Positions 10,723 through 21,864 of a DNA stretch of 64,000 nt are shown piece by piece. Source of the stretch: Litsea cubeba. Its lineage: Eukaryota > Streptophyta > Magnoliopsida > Laurales > Lauraceae. The stretch is from NCBI GenBank assembly GCA_012931725.1, contig WHSA01000969.1, positions 50,560 to 114,559 on the forward strand. The letters are read 5' to 3'. Both the position numbers and the translations under genes were made by a program. The number at the start of each line of letters is the position of its first letter. The stretch's first letter is position 1. The notes beneath the pieces were generated by a model. That model was given only the letters and a program-made list of their open reading frames with translations. It made no database searches and was not told the DNA's origin.

Positions 10723-12141
10723 CTAAGGTTTGTCTATTTGTCTAACTTTGGGAATCCACCTAAGGTCTTGGGATGGATGAACTTTGAGGTCTAACTTAAA
10801 CTTCTCACCAACTCTAGGAGATTTAACTTGATAAATTATTAACTTAGACTTATCACCATGAGATATAGATTTAACTAAGTTTAGCTTAGATTGGTGATTA
10901 GTCTTTTGGTGAGTTTGTTTCTTTGGGGTTTGAACCATTTTTCTTTTCTTCTTATCTCCTCCCTTTAATTGACTTTTGAATTTCAAATTTATCTTTGCAA
11001 CTTTCTTCAAAAGTTCTTTCATTTGTTGAGTTAAGGGAGGTAGGTTGAGAACCTTTTTATTTATAGATTCTTTTAAACTTGATTTAACTTGTTTAATCTT
11101 TTTAGAATCTATTTTAGGAGACTCCTTCTTAATTGATTTTACTTGTTTAAGCTTCATGGAGTTCTCCTTGGTTTTTGGTGTCTTATCCATCATAGAATTT
11201 GATTTACCTTTCTTTGGTTCAAATATGGATTTAGACACATTGCTTCTTCTTTGTTTGCACTCAAACCTAAAATGTCCTTCAATGCCACAATAATTACATT
11301 TAGACATGGGCAAAGAAGTGTGAGTGCTAGAGAATGAGGACTCACCTTTCACAAAAGTGTTGGTGAATTTAGGGTCATATGAGGTATTCCTATCAAATCC
11401 AAGACCCGTCCTATCTCCTTTTGATTTACCCAATTTAAATAACTTTTCAAGTTTTTCTTCACTATGGGTAAATTTGCACTCATATTTATGTTTGTAGGTT
11501 TCAAGTTGAGTGACTTGGTTTTTAAGGGTAGAATTTTCAAGTTTAACTTTTGTTAGTTCTTGTTCAATTCCCTTAAATTTATTTAGCTCTTCATGGGCAA
11601 GTTTTAATTCAAATTTAATTTCATTAATAACATTGGATCCAAGTTCTAGAGTGTTTATCTTAATTTGTGCATTAGATAAATTTTCCTTAGAGATATTCAA
11701 CTTGGATTCTAGGTTGTTAATGTTTTCATCTTGCCTTTTTAATTGATCTCTTAGTTTTGAATTTTCCTTATTAAGATTATCACAATCTATCTTTGATTCT
11801 CTTATGTCGTCTTTAATATTAGATAGATTATGTAAAGAGATCATGAACTTAGATTCTATACAATTTATTAATTCATCTTTTTCTTTAAGTTCATTTTTAG
11901 AAGAGACTAATTCTTGGTTTAGCCTTTTAGATTCTTCTTTTAATCTTTTATTCTTCTTAGAAAGCTCTAAGGACCATGTGTACAATTCCTCATAAGCTTC
12001 ATTTTCATCATATTCTTCTTCTTTTGATTTAGATTTGGATTCATTAATTTTAATGTTAGAATCTCCAATAGATGGAAGAAGGAAGGGTCTAGAGGAATCT
12101 ACAAAGTCTAAACTAGTGGAATCCATTCTTATGATTTTCAT
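10723..12141 (-). CDS. Gag-like protein of Sirevirus-like copy 1
   Basis: 472 codons, intact. The start at 12141 lies about 85 bases inside the primer-binding site and matches the start in copy 2. Residues about 1-30 form a short leader (MKIIRMDSTSLDFVD). About 35-220 is a Lys/Glu/Asn/Leu-rich coiled coil built of repeats of roughly 45-50 residues carrying ENLSNAQ-like cores. Around residue 280 a single CCHC zinc knuckle (CNYCGIEGHFRFEC) should bind nucleic acid. The tail is very basic and Lys-rich. It presumably assembles the particle and packages the RNA. There is no protease, integrase or RT downstream. Copy 2 (39514-40942) is the frameshifted homologue with an extra coiled-coil repeat. 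Family assignment to Sirevirus Gag is an inference. Confidence 0.85.
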   Translation of the reverse strand: MKIIRMDSTSLDFVDSSRPFLLPSIGDSNIKINESKSKSKEEEYDENEAYEELYTWSLELSKKNKRLKEESKRLNQELVSSKNELKEKDELINCIESKFMISLHNLSNIKDDIRESKIDCDNLNKENSKLRDQLKRQDENINNLESKLNISKENLSNAQIKINTLELGSNVINEIKFELKLAHEELNKFKGIEQELTKVKLENSTLKNQVTQLETYKHKYECKFTHSEEKLEKLFKLGKSKGDRTGLGFDRNTSYDPKFTNTFVKGESSFSSTHTSLPMSKCNYCGIEGHFRFECKQRRSNVSKSIFEPKKGKSNSMMDKTPKTKENSMKLKQVKSIKKESPKIDSKKIKQVKSSLKESINKKVLNLPPLTQQMKELLKKVAKINLKFKSQLKGGDKKKRKMVQTPKKQTHQKTNHQSKLNLVKSISHGDKSKLIIYQVKSPRVGEKFKLDLKVHPSQDLRWIPKVRQIDKP

Positions 12142-12225
12142 GAAGGCACAACACTAGGGTTTTAACTCTAGGTTTTTACACCTAATCAAGAGTTTCAAAC
12201 ACTTGATCCTAATATAGAGCACGAG

Positions 12226-12237
12226 GCTCTGATACCA
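12226..12237 (-). other. Primer-binding site of copy 1 (tRNA-Met)
   Basis: Minus-strand TGGTATCAGAGC, two bases inside the 5' LTR. It is complementary to the 3' end of initiator tRNA-Met, the usual plant LTR-element primer. Confidence 0.9.
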
Positions 12238-12239
12238 AT

Positions 12240-14005
12240 TGAAAGTCCTTGGGATCTTAACCCTAGAGGGGGGGGGGGGGTGAATAGGGTGAGCTACTAA
12301 TAGTGACTAACTATGACCAATTTTAATTTTCTATAAACTAACTAGTCACTAGTGATGATAACAAGCACAATGCGGAAGCTAAATACATACAATCATCACA
12401 AGAGCATGCACCACAACACAATATTTATAGTGGTTCGGCCAACGTGCCTACATCCACTACCGGCTTGTGTTCCTCACACCCCACCGGATTTCCACTATTA
12501 TGCTTTTCAAAAGGCTAAGCAATAACCTCTACAATGTATGCTTTTCTAGGCTAAGCAATAACCTTACAATGTGCTTTTATAGGCTAAGCAATAACCTTTA
12601 CACAATGCTTTTCTTAGGCTAAGCAATAACCTTACAACAATCGATTTTTCTCAAAGAAAGTGTCTTCACAAAACACTCTTATGAGATTACAATTTAAGCT
12701 CAATAAAAATTGCCTCTAAATAGGCGAATATGAAATTGTAAAACAACTCACACAAACACACTAAAAATTACAAAGATGAATGCTTATGAGGTGTGTGTGT
12801 GAAAACTTCAATCAAGATTAAAATCAAAGCTCAATCTATTTTATGCTTAAAGCAATTCAAAAGTTTAATGCTCATAAAAATATTTGATTGAAGTGTTATG
12901 CAAATTACATGTACAAAAATACTAACTTGTAAATGATTTATGAAAATCAAGATGACACAAGTTGTATGAAATTAATTTATCCTAAACATGTGATGCATAT
13001 GCAATGTTGTTTTCAAAATGAAAGTTTAACTAAAGATCAAATGAATGAAAACAACAAAGATGATTCAAACAAGTTAATGTATCATGCTATAAAGAAATCA
13101 AAGATTTTGGCTAAGCATGATTTACAAAGTTTAAAACAAAACTTGGTTTGAAATCAAGGGTGAAGAATCCTATGACTTAAATCAAAGATTAAGGAAGTAG
13201 AGGATTCAACACATCATAGTTTATATGCTAAAATCATTTACCAATAATTTAACAAAGCATAAAACAATGATTAAGAAAAGCAAAGGCTTACTTGGTGATT
13301 TAACTTCATTAATCCAAGCTTTAGCTTTTGCTAATGACCCTCTTGGTCTCTCTTAGTTCATCCCCTTTTTCTTCTCTTCAAACACCTCAAGAAGGCTTAA
13401 GAGCTCCAAAATGTTCAACTATTTTTCAAAGGGAATGAAGCCTTTTATACACAGAAAACAGAGTTTCTGTGTGTCCGCGGTCGACCCCATGACAGGCCCG
13501 GTCGACCGACCCTTAACGGTCAGAAAAATGACCGTTGGAGAGCCAAACGGCTCTATGCCCAGTCGACCCGCAGTGTACGCGGTCGACCGGGATGTGTACC
13601 CGGTCGACCGGGTACACTGGGCCCTGGGTCACTTTTCCCATTTTGCATACTTTTGCAATTTTCAAAGATTTTTGATGTGGGACTTGTTGGGGCCATTAAA
13701 TCAAGCTTGAAACATGATTTAAATCAATCTAAGTATTTTTTAAAATCATGAATCATAAAAAGCCACAAATCATTTGAAACTTTAAAACTTAGGCTAAGCT
13801 TGAATTTTGAAATTCCTTTTACGAAATCAATTGCATCCAAAATTAAAACCAATTCATGCATAAAACATGAGTTTTACCATATTTAAAAACAATGCATGGA
13901 TAAAGTAAGATTTCAATGTTTTCTAAAATAATGCAAGTGTGAGAAATCAAATGATGATTAAAATGATATGCATCCATCAAATTGCAATACACAAAATTCC
14001 TAACA
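12240..14005 (-). repeat. 5' LTR of Sirevirus-like copy 1
   Basis: 1766 bp, nearly identical to 6497-8263. Its outer end (CCTAACA) abuts the agtag duplication. Confidence 0.93.
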
Positions 14006-14010
14006 AGTAG
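14006..14010. other. TSD of Sirevirus-like copy 1, right (agtag)
   Basis: Matches 6492-6496. Confidence 0.9.
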
Positions 14011-14288
14011 CTGTAGCTCTTAGAATGCAGCGTGGGGCCCCCATTCCGCTGTAAGGGTGATCCAAGGCACTGAGTGTTTTCCGCAATGTAATGGAGGATG
14101 AATGATGTTACCTAAAAATAAAAAGTAATATTCTTTTACATTTTTGGGATATTCTCCCTTTCTGCATGCATTCTTGTTTTCAATATTTTGCACAAGTATA
14201 CGAGCTCGGTAGGTGCCGAGCTGCCCCAGACTAGCCCAGGATTATATTGTTAGGATAGCTGCCCGGCGATTAGATGTGCAAGTAGGGC
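14011..14288 (-). other. Continuation of the Tat1 3' untranslated region
   Basis: Non-coding Tat1 sequence between the nested element and the tandem array. No ORF or motif is supported. Confidence 0.5.
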
Positions 14289-14665
14289 GATCCCTCTGGC
14301 TCTTCAACAGGGGCCGTGCTGGCTATCTGGCACGAGGGCCGAGATGCACTTAGCGCACGAATGGATATCCCTCTGGCTCTTCACCAGGGGCCGTGCTGGC
14401 TATCTGGCACGAGGGCCGAGATGCACTTACTGCACGAGATGGAGATCCCTCTGGCTCTTCACCAGGGGCCATGCTGGCTATCTGGCATGAGGGCCGAGAT
14501 GCACTTACCGCACGAATGGAGATCCCTCTAGCTCTTCACCAAGGGCCCTGCTGGCTATCTGGCAAGAGGGCCGAGATGCACTTACCGCACGAATGGAGAT
14601 CCCTCTGGCTCTTCACCAGGGGCCGTGCTGGCTATCTGGCACGTGGGCCGAGATGCGCACGAATG
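14289..14665 (-). repeat. Tandem repeat of about 77 bp, five copies, in the Tat1 3' UTR
   Basis: Units begin near ATCCCTCTGGCTCTTCACC and recur at about 14290, 14367, 14444, 14520 and 14597. They lie between integrase and the antisense ORF. Tandem arrays in this hypervariable part of Tat elements are known and can seed satellites. The short ORFs here are read-through of the repeat. Confidence 0.85.
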
Positions 14666-14855
14666 GAGATTTTTCTACCGAGCTGGAGAGGGCGAAGTCA
14701 TTCCTTTGCCGAGTTTTATTTCCGAAGCTAGGATGACCCTGCGCACTGCTGCTGAGCCGGGGAATTGTGTTATTGCCGAGGTCCTTGACTTAGAAAAGTA
14801 AAAGAAATCTCTAAGAAGAAATCGTCTTCATTGATTTGCATAATCTGAGTACATA

Positions 14856-16748
14856 TCAAAAGTAAAACTTTTTGAGGTGCGAGGCATTCCATGGCCGTGG
14901 CAGTTGCTTCCCATCCATATCCTTGAGCCTGTACGAGGACTGGCCAGCAATTGAGACCACTTTGAATGGGCCGCGCCAGTTTGGAGCCAACTTGCCTTCG
15001 TTTGGATTCTTGTCCGCTGGCAGTGCCTTCTTCAAGACCAGTTCGCCAATGGAGAACTTCCTTTCCCGGACTCTCTGGTTGTAATCTTTTGCGAGCCGTT
15101 GCTGATAGGCTGCTAAACGGATGGCCGCTGCTTCTCTGTGCTCTTCAGCCAGATCCAACTCCAGGGTCAGGTTCTTCTCGCTCTGGCTTTGGTCAAAAAG
15201 TTTGGATCTGAGGGTTGGAAGGCCGATCTCAAGCGGGATCACGGCTTCCATCCCATATGCCAAGGAGAATGGAGTTTCCGAAGTGGAGCGCCTCGGGGTA
15301 GTCCTGTATGCCCATAGGACACTAGGAAGCTCTTCCACCCACCTCCCTTTGGCCCCGTCGAGTCTCTTTTTGAGTCCGTCAAGGACCACTTTGTTGGAGA
15401 TCTCGGCCTGGCCGTTGGTCTGGGGATAGGCTGGAGTCGAATAATGATTCCTGATGCCGAGCTCCTTGTAGAAGTTTTTGAAGAGGCCGGAGTCGAATTG
15501 AGTCCCGTTGTCTGAGATCAAGATTCGCGGGATGCCGAACCTCGTGATGATGTTCTTCCATACGAAGCTTTTGGAGTCTCGCTCGGTGATGGAAGATAAT
15601 GCTTCTGCCTCTATCCACTTGGTAAAATAATCAGTGGCCACTATCAGCCACCTCTTATTCCCTGGAGCTCGGTGGAAAGGTCCCACGATGTCCAGGCCCC
15701 ATTGGACAAAGGGCCACGGGCTGGAGAGTGGGCTTAAATCCTGCGCAGGTTGATGGAGATTGTGCGAGAACTTCTGGCATTTCTCACACTTCATGGCGTA
15801 CATCTGTGCGTCCTTCTGCATGTACGGCCACCAGTATCCTTGGCTTATAGCCTGGTATGCTAGTGACCTTCCTCCGATATGACTCCCGCAGATGCCTTCG
15901 TGTATCTCGAAGAGGAAGTCTTCAACTCAGCTCGGGTGGATGCACTGGAGATAAGGGCCTGTGAACGACTTTCTGTACAACTTTCCTTCTGGAGAGAGCC
16001 ATAACCGGGCTGCTCTCAGCCTGATTTTATGAGCTTGAGCTTTGTCCTCAGGGAGTTGATCGTCCTTGAGGTACGAGATGATAGGGTCCATCCAACTGGG
16101 CCTGAGATCAATGCTCATAACTTGCCGAGGTGGACGAAGCTCTATGCTCGGTGATGCCAATGATCCTACTTCCACAGTCCTTTTCCTTCCAGCTTCGACG
16201 GCGGAAGCCAGATTGGCGAGCGCGTCGGCGTGTGAGTTAGAATCCCTGCCAATCTGCCTGACTTCTGCTTCCGGGAATTGAGAGAGGAGCTTCTTGGCGA
16301 GGGTCAAATAGGCCGCCATTCTATCGTCGCGAGCCTGGTAGTCTCCGGTGAGCTGGCTTGTCACCAACTGTGAGTCACTGAAGACCACCAGCTATTGAGC
16401 GCCGAGGATCTTGGCGCTGTTCAGCCCTGCTATCAATGCTTCGTACTCTGCCTCGTTGTTTGATGCTCTGAAGTCAAGCGTCAGGGCCTGCTCAATGACT
16501 AACCCTTCTGGAGACTGGAGAACTATGCCGACGCCAGCCCTCCTAGAGAGGTAGAGGATCCGTCGACGAAGACCTTCCAAGCTGAATCACGAAACGTATT
16601 CCGAGATTGCTCGTAATCAGTCCCCGGGACTAAGTCCTCATGCCCTTTGCCCCCCAGCTCGGCGTCGAGTGGGCTTGGCGCCGAATTCGGGGAAGTGAAC
16701 TCCACGATAAAGTCGGCCAAAATCTGCGCTTTGATCGCCGTCCTCGGT
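14856..16748 (-). pseudogene. Tat1 RNase H C-terminal part, second RNase H and integrase
   Basis: Reading right to left: the end of the Ty3-type RNase H (PRTAIKAQ...ADFIVEF), then a second, archaeal-type RNase H with the WKVFVDGSS aspartate, NNEAEYEALIAG glutamate, SDSQLV and SHADALANLAS aspartates, then integrase with a His/Cys zinc region (CEKCQ), catalytic WGLDIVGP, SDNGTQFD and NGQAEISNK, and a basic C-terminus. Dual RNase H is diagnostic of the Tat lineage. The integrase core 14856-15821 is open for 321 codons. Upstream frames are broken by a TAG read from 16392-16394, a TGA near 15926 and frameshifts near 16530. The reading begins exactly at the inversion breakpoint and is the continuation of the plus-strand RT that stops at 32043. 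Confidence 0.85.
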
Positions 16749-16751
16749 TAA

Positions 16752-16835
16752 CACCAGATACCCATGTATGGGAAGAGAAAACGACATTTATCACTCCCAG
16801 GGGGACCTATTGCTACAAGGTGATGCCTTTCGGAC
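16752..16835 (+). pseudogene. Duplicated RT fragment at the inversion breakpoint
   Basis: About 84 bases match 31132-31223 of the Tat1 RT on the same strand, with a 7-base deletion and a few substitutions. They are wedged between minus-strand RNase H and the plus-strand primer site, so part of RT is present twice in Tat1. Confidence 0.85.
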
Positions 16836-16852
16836 TTGGCGCCGTCTGTGGG
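16836..16852 (+). other. Second primer-binding-site copy, displaced into the inverted block
   Basis: TTGGCGCCGTCTGTGGG on the plus strand is the leader motif that follows the LTR in many plant gypsy elements. No LTR lies beside it. The genuine LTR-adjacent copy is at 32042-32056 in opposite orientation. Confidence 0.75.
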
Positions 16853-16892
16853 AAAATAATAACCCAAACCCATTAAAGTCTTTCCAGTCGCC

Positions 16893-18690
16893 ATGGCTCC
16901 GAGAAACAAGAGAGGTGGAGAACATCCGAAGTCCCTCCCTCCAGGGCCACTGGTTCTCCTGGGACCATTACCATATGTATCTCATCCAGAAGGACACAAC
17001 GCGAGAGGGGAGGCCGCAGAGGTGGAAAGTTACCACTCCGAGTCTGCGTCCTCCCCATTAGAGATGGCGAGCCCACCGCGGCGAGATGCTCCCATGCAGG
17101 AGTGCCTTTCGAAGGGTAAAGCCCCAGCAACGGCGGGATCACGCCGGTCCGAACGCCACACGAACTATGAAGACGACAGAGCCAACCCCGCTCAGGCGGC
17201 AATCAGGGCTCAGAACCTCGCCCTCTAGGAGAAGGATGACCTTATCCGCCAGCTCAGGCAGCAGCTCCGAGAGAAGGGGACAGTCCCCGTGGGCGGTGAC
17301 CTCATAGGCAGAAAGGATCCTGTCACCGGCAGAGATTTGAGAGAACATCTGAACGAGAAAAGCCGCGAACGGAGTCACGCTGGGAGCTCCTACAATAACC
17401 ACATTGACAGGAGGTCAATGCCGAGATCAGAAGTGGGAGATCAGAAGGCGCTGATTGACCACCTGGTCAAGCAGGCAATCCGGAGCAATATGAAGGAGGT
17501 CGGTTTCGTTCAGAACCAGCCAGACATCCCCGACTTCGCTGGCCTCGACTCGTCCCCCTTCTCCAGAGAAATCAACGAGTATCCCCTCCCAAAGAAGTTA
17601 AGTCTTCCGAGGTTCATCCTCTATGACGGAACTTCGGACCCGGCGGCACATCTCCGGCATTTCACCCAAAAGCTGTCCGTTTGGGGGGACGTCGGACACC
17701 TCAACTGCAGGGTCTTTTCTTCCAGCCTGGGAGATCTCCCCCTCAAGTGGTTCTACGCACTCCCGGAGGGGTCAATCACGAGCTGGCGCCAGTTGCGGGA
17801 CTCTTTCCTGGGAAAATTCCAGGCGCACAGAGTCATCCCAAAGACCGACAGTGACATCATGGCCCTCAGGATGAGGTGGAATGAGAGCGTCACCTAGTTC
17901 GCGAAGAGGTTCTGGACGGCATACAGCCAAGTCGACAACTCCTCCGAAGATGTGGCGATCAGATCTTTCCAGCACGCCCTCCTGCCAGGGCACGAGCTCC
18001 GAAAAAAGCTCGTCCGAAACCCTGTGCCCTCCGTAATAGCCCTGATAGCCAGGATAAACAAGTTCATTGAGCAAGAGGAAGACGAGGCGCGGGCCAACGA
18101 GAGTTTTGGTGTCAGTAAGAACCGGTCTCGGCAGGAGAACCGGCCTCGGCAGGAAAATCGACCGCGGCAGGAGGACCGGTCCCGGCAGGAGGATCGGCCC
18201 TCCGGAAGGGAAAAGAAGACATTCCACAGAGAAGAGACGAGCCGAGACCACCACTCGGGCAGCCAGATATCAGCCCCGACTCACACCTCGGGAGGAGGCA
18301 AGAGATACAAACCGTCCTACTCCTCGCGCGAAAGGGTCTATACGGTTTTCAGAGAGCTGATTCACTAGATACTAGACAAGATCCAGGGGAAGCCGTACTT
18401 TAAGTGGCCGCAGCCCATGCAGAGCGACCCCTCCAAGAGAGATCAAAATAAGTCATGCGCTTACCACAAGCAGAACGGACATCATACTGAGGACTGCTAC
18501 ACTCTCAAAGACTATCTCGAGAGGCTCGTCAAGAACGGGCACCTAAAGGAGTACTTCAAGGGAGCTGACAGCAGGGGCAACGAGCGACCTTGGCGCCGAG
18601 CGGAGGAGGATCATTAGCGAGGAGTCGGAGAGGATCATAAGTGTCATTCACCTGGCCCCCACTAAGCAGGGGGCAACCAGGCCAGTGCCG
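16893..18690 (+). pseudogene. Tat1 gag (inverted relative to the LTRs)
   Basis: The start at 16893 (MAPRNKRGGEH) is 40 bases after the leader motif. One frame runs through with TAG stops at 17226-17228, 17895-17897 and 18366-18368, each explicable as CAG to TAG, then a stop and frameshift near 18600-18690. The retrotransposon Gag core is around LPRFILYDGTSDPAAHLRHF...LKWFYALPEGSI. A charged (RPRQE)n stretch follows, then a CAYHKQNGHHTEDC knuckle (C-x2-H-x4-H-x4-C) typical of Tat Gag. It would form the particle. Its downstream neighbour is protease in the same frame. Confidence 0.85.
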
Positions 18691-18695
18691 AGGCC

Positions 18696-19533
18696 ATGAG
18701 GGCCTCCCATAGGAAACAGGTGATGGCAGCCGAGCTCGGACTTGCCTCCAAGAAGGCACGGAAGGAGAGGCCAAAGATCTGGTTCTCAGACGAGGACCTG
18801 GAGGGAGTCCAGCTCCCCCACAATGACCCGCTGATTATGACCCTGAAGCTGAAGAGCTGCAAGGTGCAGAGGATTCTCGTCGACCCCGGCAGTTCATCCG
18901 AGATCCTTTACTTCGACTGCTTTACCAAGATGGGGCTCACCGAGGAAGATCTCCAAGAAGCGCGTACCCCCCTGATAGGGTTCAGCGCAAAGCCTGTATA
19001 TCCAAAGGGAAGAGTCTCCCTCAAAGTCCAAGTCAGAGGCGCCTCAGTGATGTCTAACTTCCTCGTCGTGGATGCGCCGTCCCCCTACAATGCTATAGTA
19101 GGGAGGAGTTGCCTGCATCAGATAGAAGCTGTTCCCTCCTCCTACCATTAGAAGCTCAAGTTCCCTTTGGAAAAGGATTGCAGGATCGAGGTGGTCGCAG
19201 TTAAGGGCGACCAACAGATGGCCAAACGGTGCATGATGGCCGTCGTGCCCGGCGAGGAAGAGCCGAAGCAAGTACACATGGCCGAACTGGAGGCGGAACT
19301 AGACAGAGTTGGCCACGATCCAGAAGAAAAGAGCATTGAAGATCTTACTGAGGTCAAGATCGACCCCAGTGATCCCGAGAGGTACTTCCTGCTTGGGAGT
19401 CAGCTCACCGAGCTGGAGAGGTCTGAGCTGCTTAGCTTCCTGTTGCGAAACAGAGAGGTCTTTGCTTGGACCCCATAAGAGATGCCTGGCGTAGAACCCG
19501 AGGTCATGAGCCACAAGCTGAACGTGGACCCAC
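18696..19533 (+). pseudogene. Tat1 protease and start of RT linker
   Basis: Same frame as gag. An aspartic protease core reads RILVDPGSSSEILYFD, followed by SPYNAIVGRSCLHQIEAVPSS, the usual flap and end motifs. There is a TAG at 19149-19151 (probably CAG) and a TAA at 19476-19478. After it come the conserved FAWTP and MPGVEPEVMSHKLNVDP blocks that precede RT. The reading is cut by the Tekay insertion at the CCCAC target and continues in frame from 30834. Confidence 0.82.
19529..19533. other. TSD of Tekay, left (cccac)
   Basis: cccac before the LTR recurs at 30829-30833. The Tat1 RT reading frame joins across it. Confidence 0.92.
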
Positions 19534-20037
19534 TGTAAGACCCCGACCCGAGAGACCTCGTTTAGAGTTGATTAAGTTGTGTTTTAGTTTAGTGTGTTTA
19601 GTGGTCTTTGGACTAGTTGGGGATTAGAATAGCTTTTATAATAGCTTTGGGGAATTTGGAGAGCCCTTTTAATTGTGAGACCCTTTGGGGGTTCTTGTTA
19701 CGAATTGTGTGAGATTGGAGGTTTACCGATGATTTCCAAAAATCGTGTTTTTGACCCCATTGGACTTATCTTGTTAATCCCTACAACTTTCATGTTGACA
19801 TCGTTTCCATTCGAGGACCTTAAACCCAATTTTTCACTAATTAAGGGCAAAATGGTCTTTTTACCCAAAATCTGGACACCGATTTCAATATCACCAAAAT
19901 GTGCAAGATATATACTTTTTGGAAACTAGAAATTTTGCCGATCAACTTTGTCTTCTTCGTCGAATTCGTTTGAAGCACCGAAAACCATGTTTTGAGCCCG
20001 AGAAGTCTTTCAAGTTGTGGGCCCCACTCCCACTTAC

Positions 20038-20045
20038 TATATATA
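20038..20045 (+). promoter_or_regulatory. TATA box of the Tekay LTR
   Basis: TATATATA in a CTATATATAGAAAG context, conserved at 28172-28179 in the 3' LTR. An A/T-poor leader follows. Confidence 0.65.
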
Positions 20046-20755
20046 GAAAGCTTCTTCTTCATTTTTCCCATTTCTGGCAAAAACCCTAGAGGAGAAGAGA
20101 AATCCCAGCCCTAAGGGTTTTCCCTTACCTTTTCTTGCTTCTTCATCTTCAATCCCCCACTAAGCTAGTGCTAATGGAAAATTAGTTGCTACAATCTACT
20201 TCCTCATCTCAAGGCCTTCATCTTGACACCATTTTTGAAGAAAAACCGCCCACTCCAAGACTTCCTTTGGACAACACCTTGCTTTTTGAAGAACTTCCTT
20301 GTAAGTGATCTTTCTAAAAGTTTTATAATCTTGTTTGTTTAGCCCTAGGGAAACTCCATTTCAATTATTGGAAGATTCCGTTTTGTTTTAATTGAATTTT
20401 GATAATCTAGGGTTTGGATTTGGGGGTTTTGTGTATAGGTGTTTGATTGTGGGCTTAAGAGGTGATTAGAGCTCAAATTGATTTGCATTGGACCCAAGGC
20501 AAGTGGATGAAACGATTCTCATGTGTTTATCATGTTTTCTGCGAAAATCTTGATTTGTCTTCATTAATGGTTTTAATGATTTATCATGTTTGATGGTTTA
20601 GTCTTATTGATTTTGAATGATGATTTGATGAGATAATGAGGTCAAGGAATAGCCCAATTATTCGTGAAGATATGTATGGAAGAAAGGGAAAGAAAGGAAA
20701 TGGATAGGAGTTGGACAAGAGAAGAATTCAACCAAATGGGTTGAGATTCGTTACA

Positions 20756-20980
20756 GGACCGATCGATCGCCCATTAGGTCCGATCGATCGGACTGTAAAT
20801 AACTGAGAGGGTTTCCAGGACCGATCGATCGCCCATCAGGTCCGATCGATCGGACTGTAAATAACTGAGAGGGTTTGCAGGACCGATCGATCGCCCATCA
20901 GGTCCGATCGATCGGACTGTAAATAACTGGAAGCAAGTCAGGACCGATCGATCGGCCAAGGAGCCCGATCGATCGGACTG
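20756..20980 (+). repeat. GATCGATC palindrome tandem array in the Tekay 5' LTR
   Basis: Four units of about 60 bp. The first three contain GGACCGATCGATCG and the 16-bp perfect palindrome GTCCGATCGATCGGAC; the fourth is shorter. It lies about 700 bases downstream of the TATA box. The partner array is 28890-29114. Confidence 0.9.
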
Positions 20981-21768
20981 AAATGAGATGAACTGTAAAA
21001 TAAGAGAATTGTGGGACTAATTTCCAGAGTCATTCCAAGCCCATACTCAAGTCCAATTCAGCTCTATCCCTTATTTCCTTATTTGAAGACATTGAACCTG
21101 TAATGATGCATTTAAACCCATGAAAGATTGGGGTAAATTGTGAGGGGCTGTAGTGTGGAGGTATTGTTGGGAGTCCCAATGTTATTCAAGGATGGGTAAG
21201 GCATTGTATGAAGTCCGAAGGAAGGAGGAACCTCATCATGGAGATTCCATGAGGTTTTCTAGATTGACCAATGTGTATAAGGAACCGGAATGTCCCTAAC
21301 TCTTAAAGAGTACCAAAATTTCATCATAACCGACATACGGGACCCTATTCGCACTGATTCAATTCTAGAAACCCTATTGTTAGCCTGTAAAGGTATGGAA
21401 AACTATTTGTATTCGATTTTCAACCAAACTCCTATTTTGGGATTTCAACCCACATGATATGACTAGACTGTTCCAAGAGTACTAGAAGAGATGTGCTTAG
21501 CTTTTGCTAACCTGTATATGTCGATTTGAGATAAATGTGTATTTGTGCCTCTTGGCACCCCGTTTCTTACTGTGCATATGAATTGATTTATCGTATTTGA
21601 CCTATGAGTCGGCACCACTGAGCTTGGACGACCTCGTCGGTTTGATCCACCGACTTGGGGTTCCTTCCCCTCCTGATAGTCAGCTGCAGTCTGGAATGTG
21701 CAGAGTTTTTACCCGGTTCGCTACCGTGGTCCCGCAGAGTATATATATATATGTATATTATAGTATTT

Positions 21769-21864
21769 TATCGTTGTTCCTCCTCACCTCGTGTGACTGA
21801 GGTCAATGATCCTGTTTATCGTTGTTCCTCCTCACCTTGTGTGACTGAGGTCAATGATCCTGTT
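21769..21864 (+). repeat. 48-bp tandem duplication in the Tekay LTR
   Basis: Two adjacent copies beginning TATCGTTGTTCCTCCTCACC and ending GATCCTGTT, differing at one base. Conserved in the 3' LTR near 29903-29998. Confidence 0.9.

Larger units (their letters stand above)
6497..14005 (-). mobile_element. Gag-only Sirevirus-like copia element, copy 1 (TR-GAG type)
   Basis: 7.5 kb, with LTRs 6497-8263 and 12240-14005, a tRNA-Met primer site next to the right LTR on the minus strand, one gag ORF and no pol. By eye the LTRs differ by three substitutions and one indel over 1766 bp, so the insertion is very recent. Sirevirus affinity is inferred from CG-rich palindromes in the LTR, several AGGGGGAG polypurine-like words before the 3' LTR, and a long coiled-coil Gag with one CCHC knuckle. 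With Gag but no protease, RT or integrase it must be mobilised in trans. The interval 8790-10706 holds the hairpin array. It interrupts the Tat1 3' untranslated region. Confidence 0.9.

Noticed and set aside
20756..20980. Repeat-spacer pattern resembling a CRISPR array
   Set aside because: Plant LTR sequence with near-identical spacers, duplicated in both LTRs; no cas genes.
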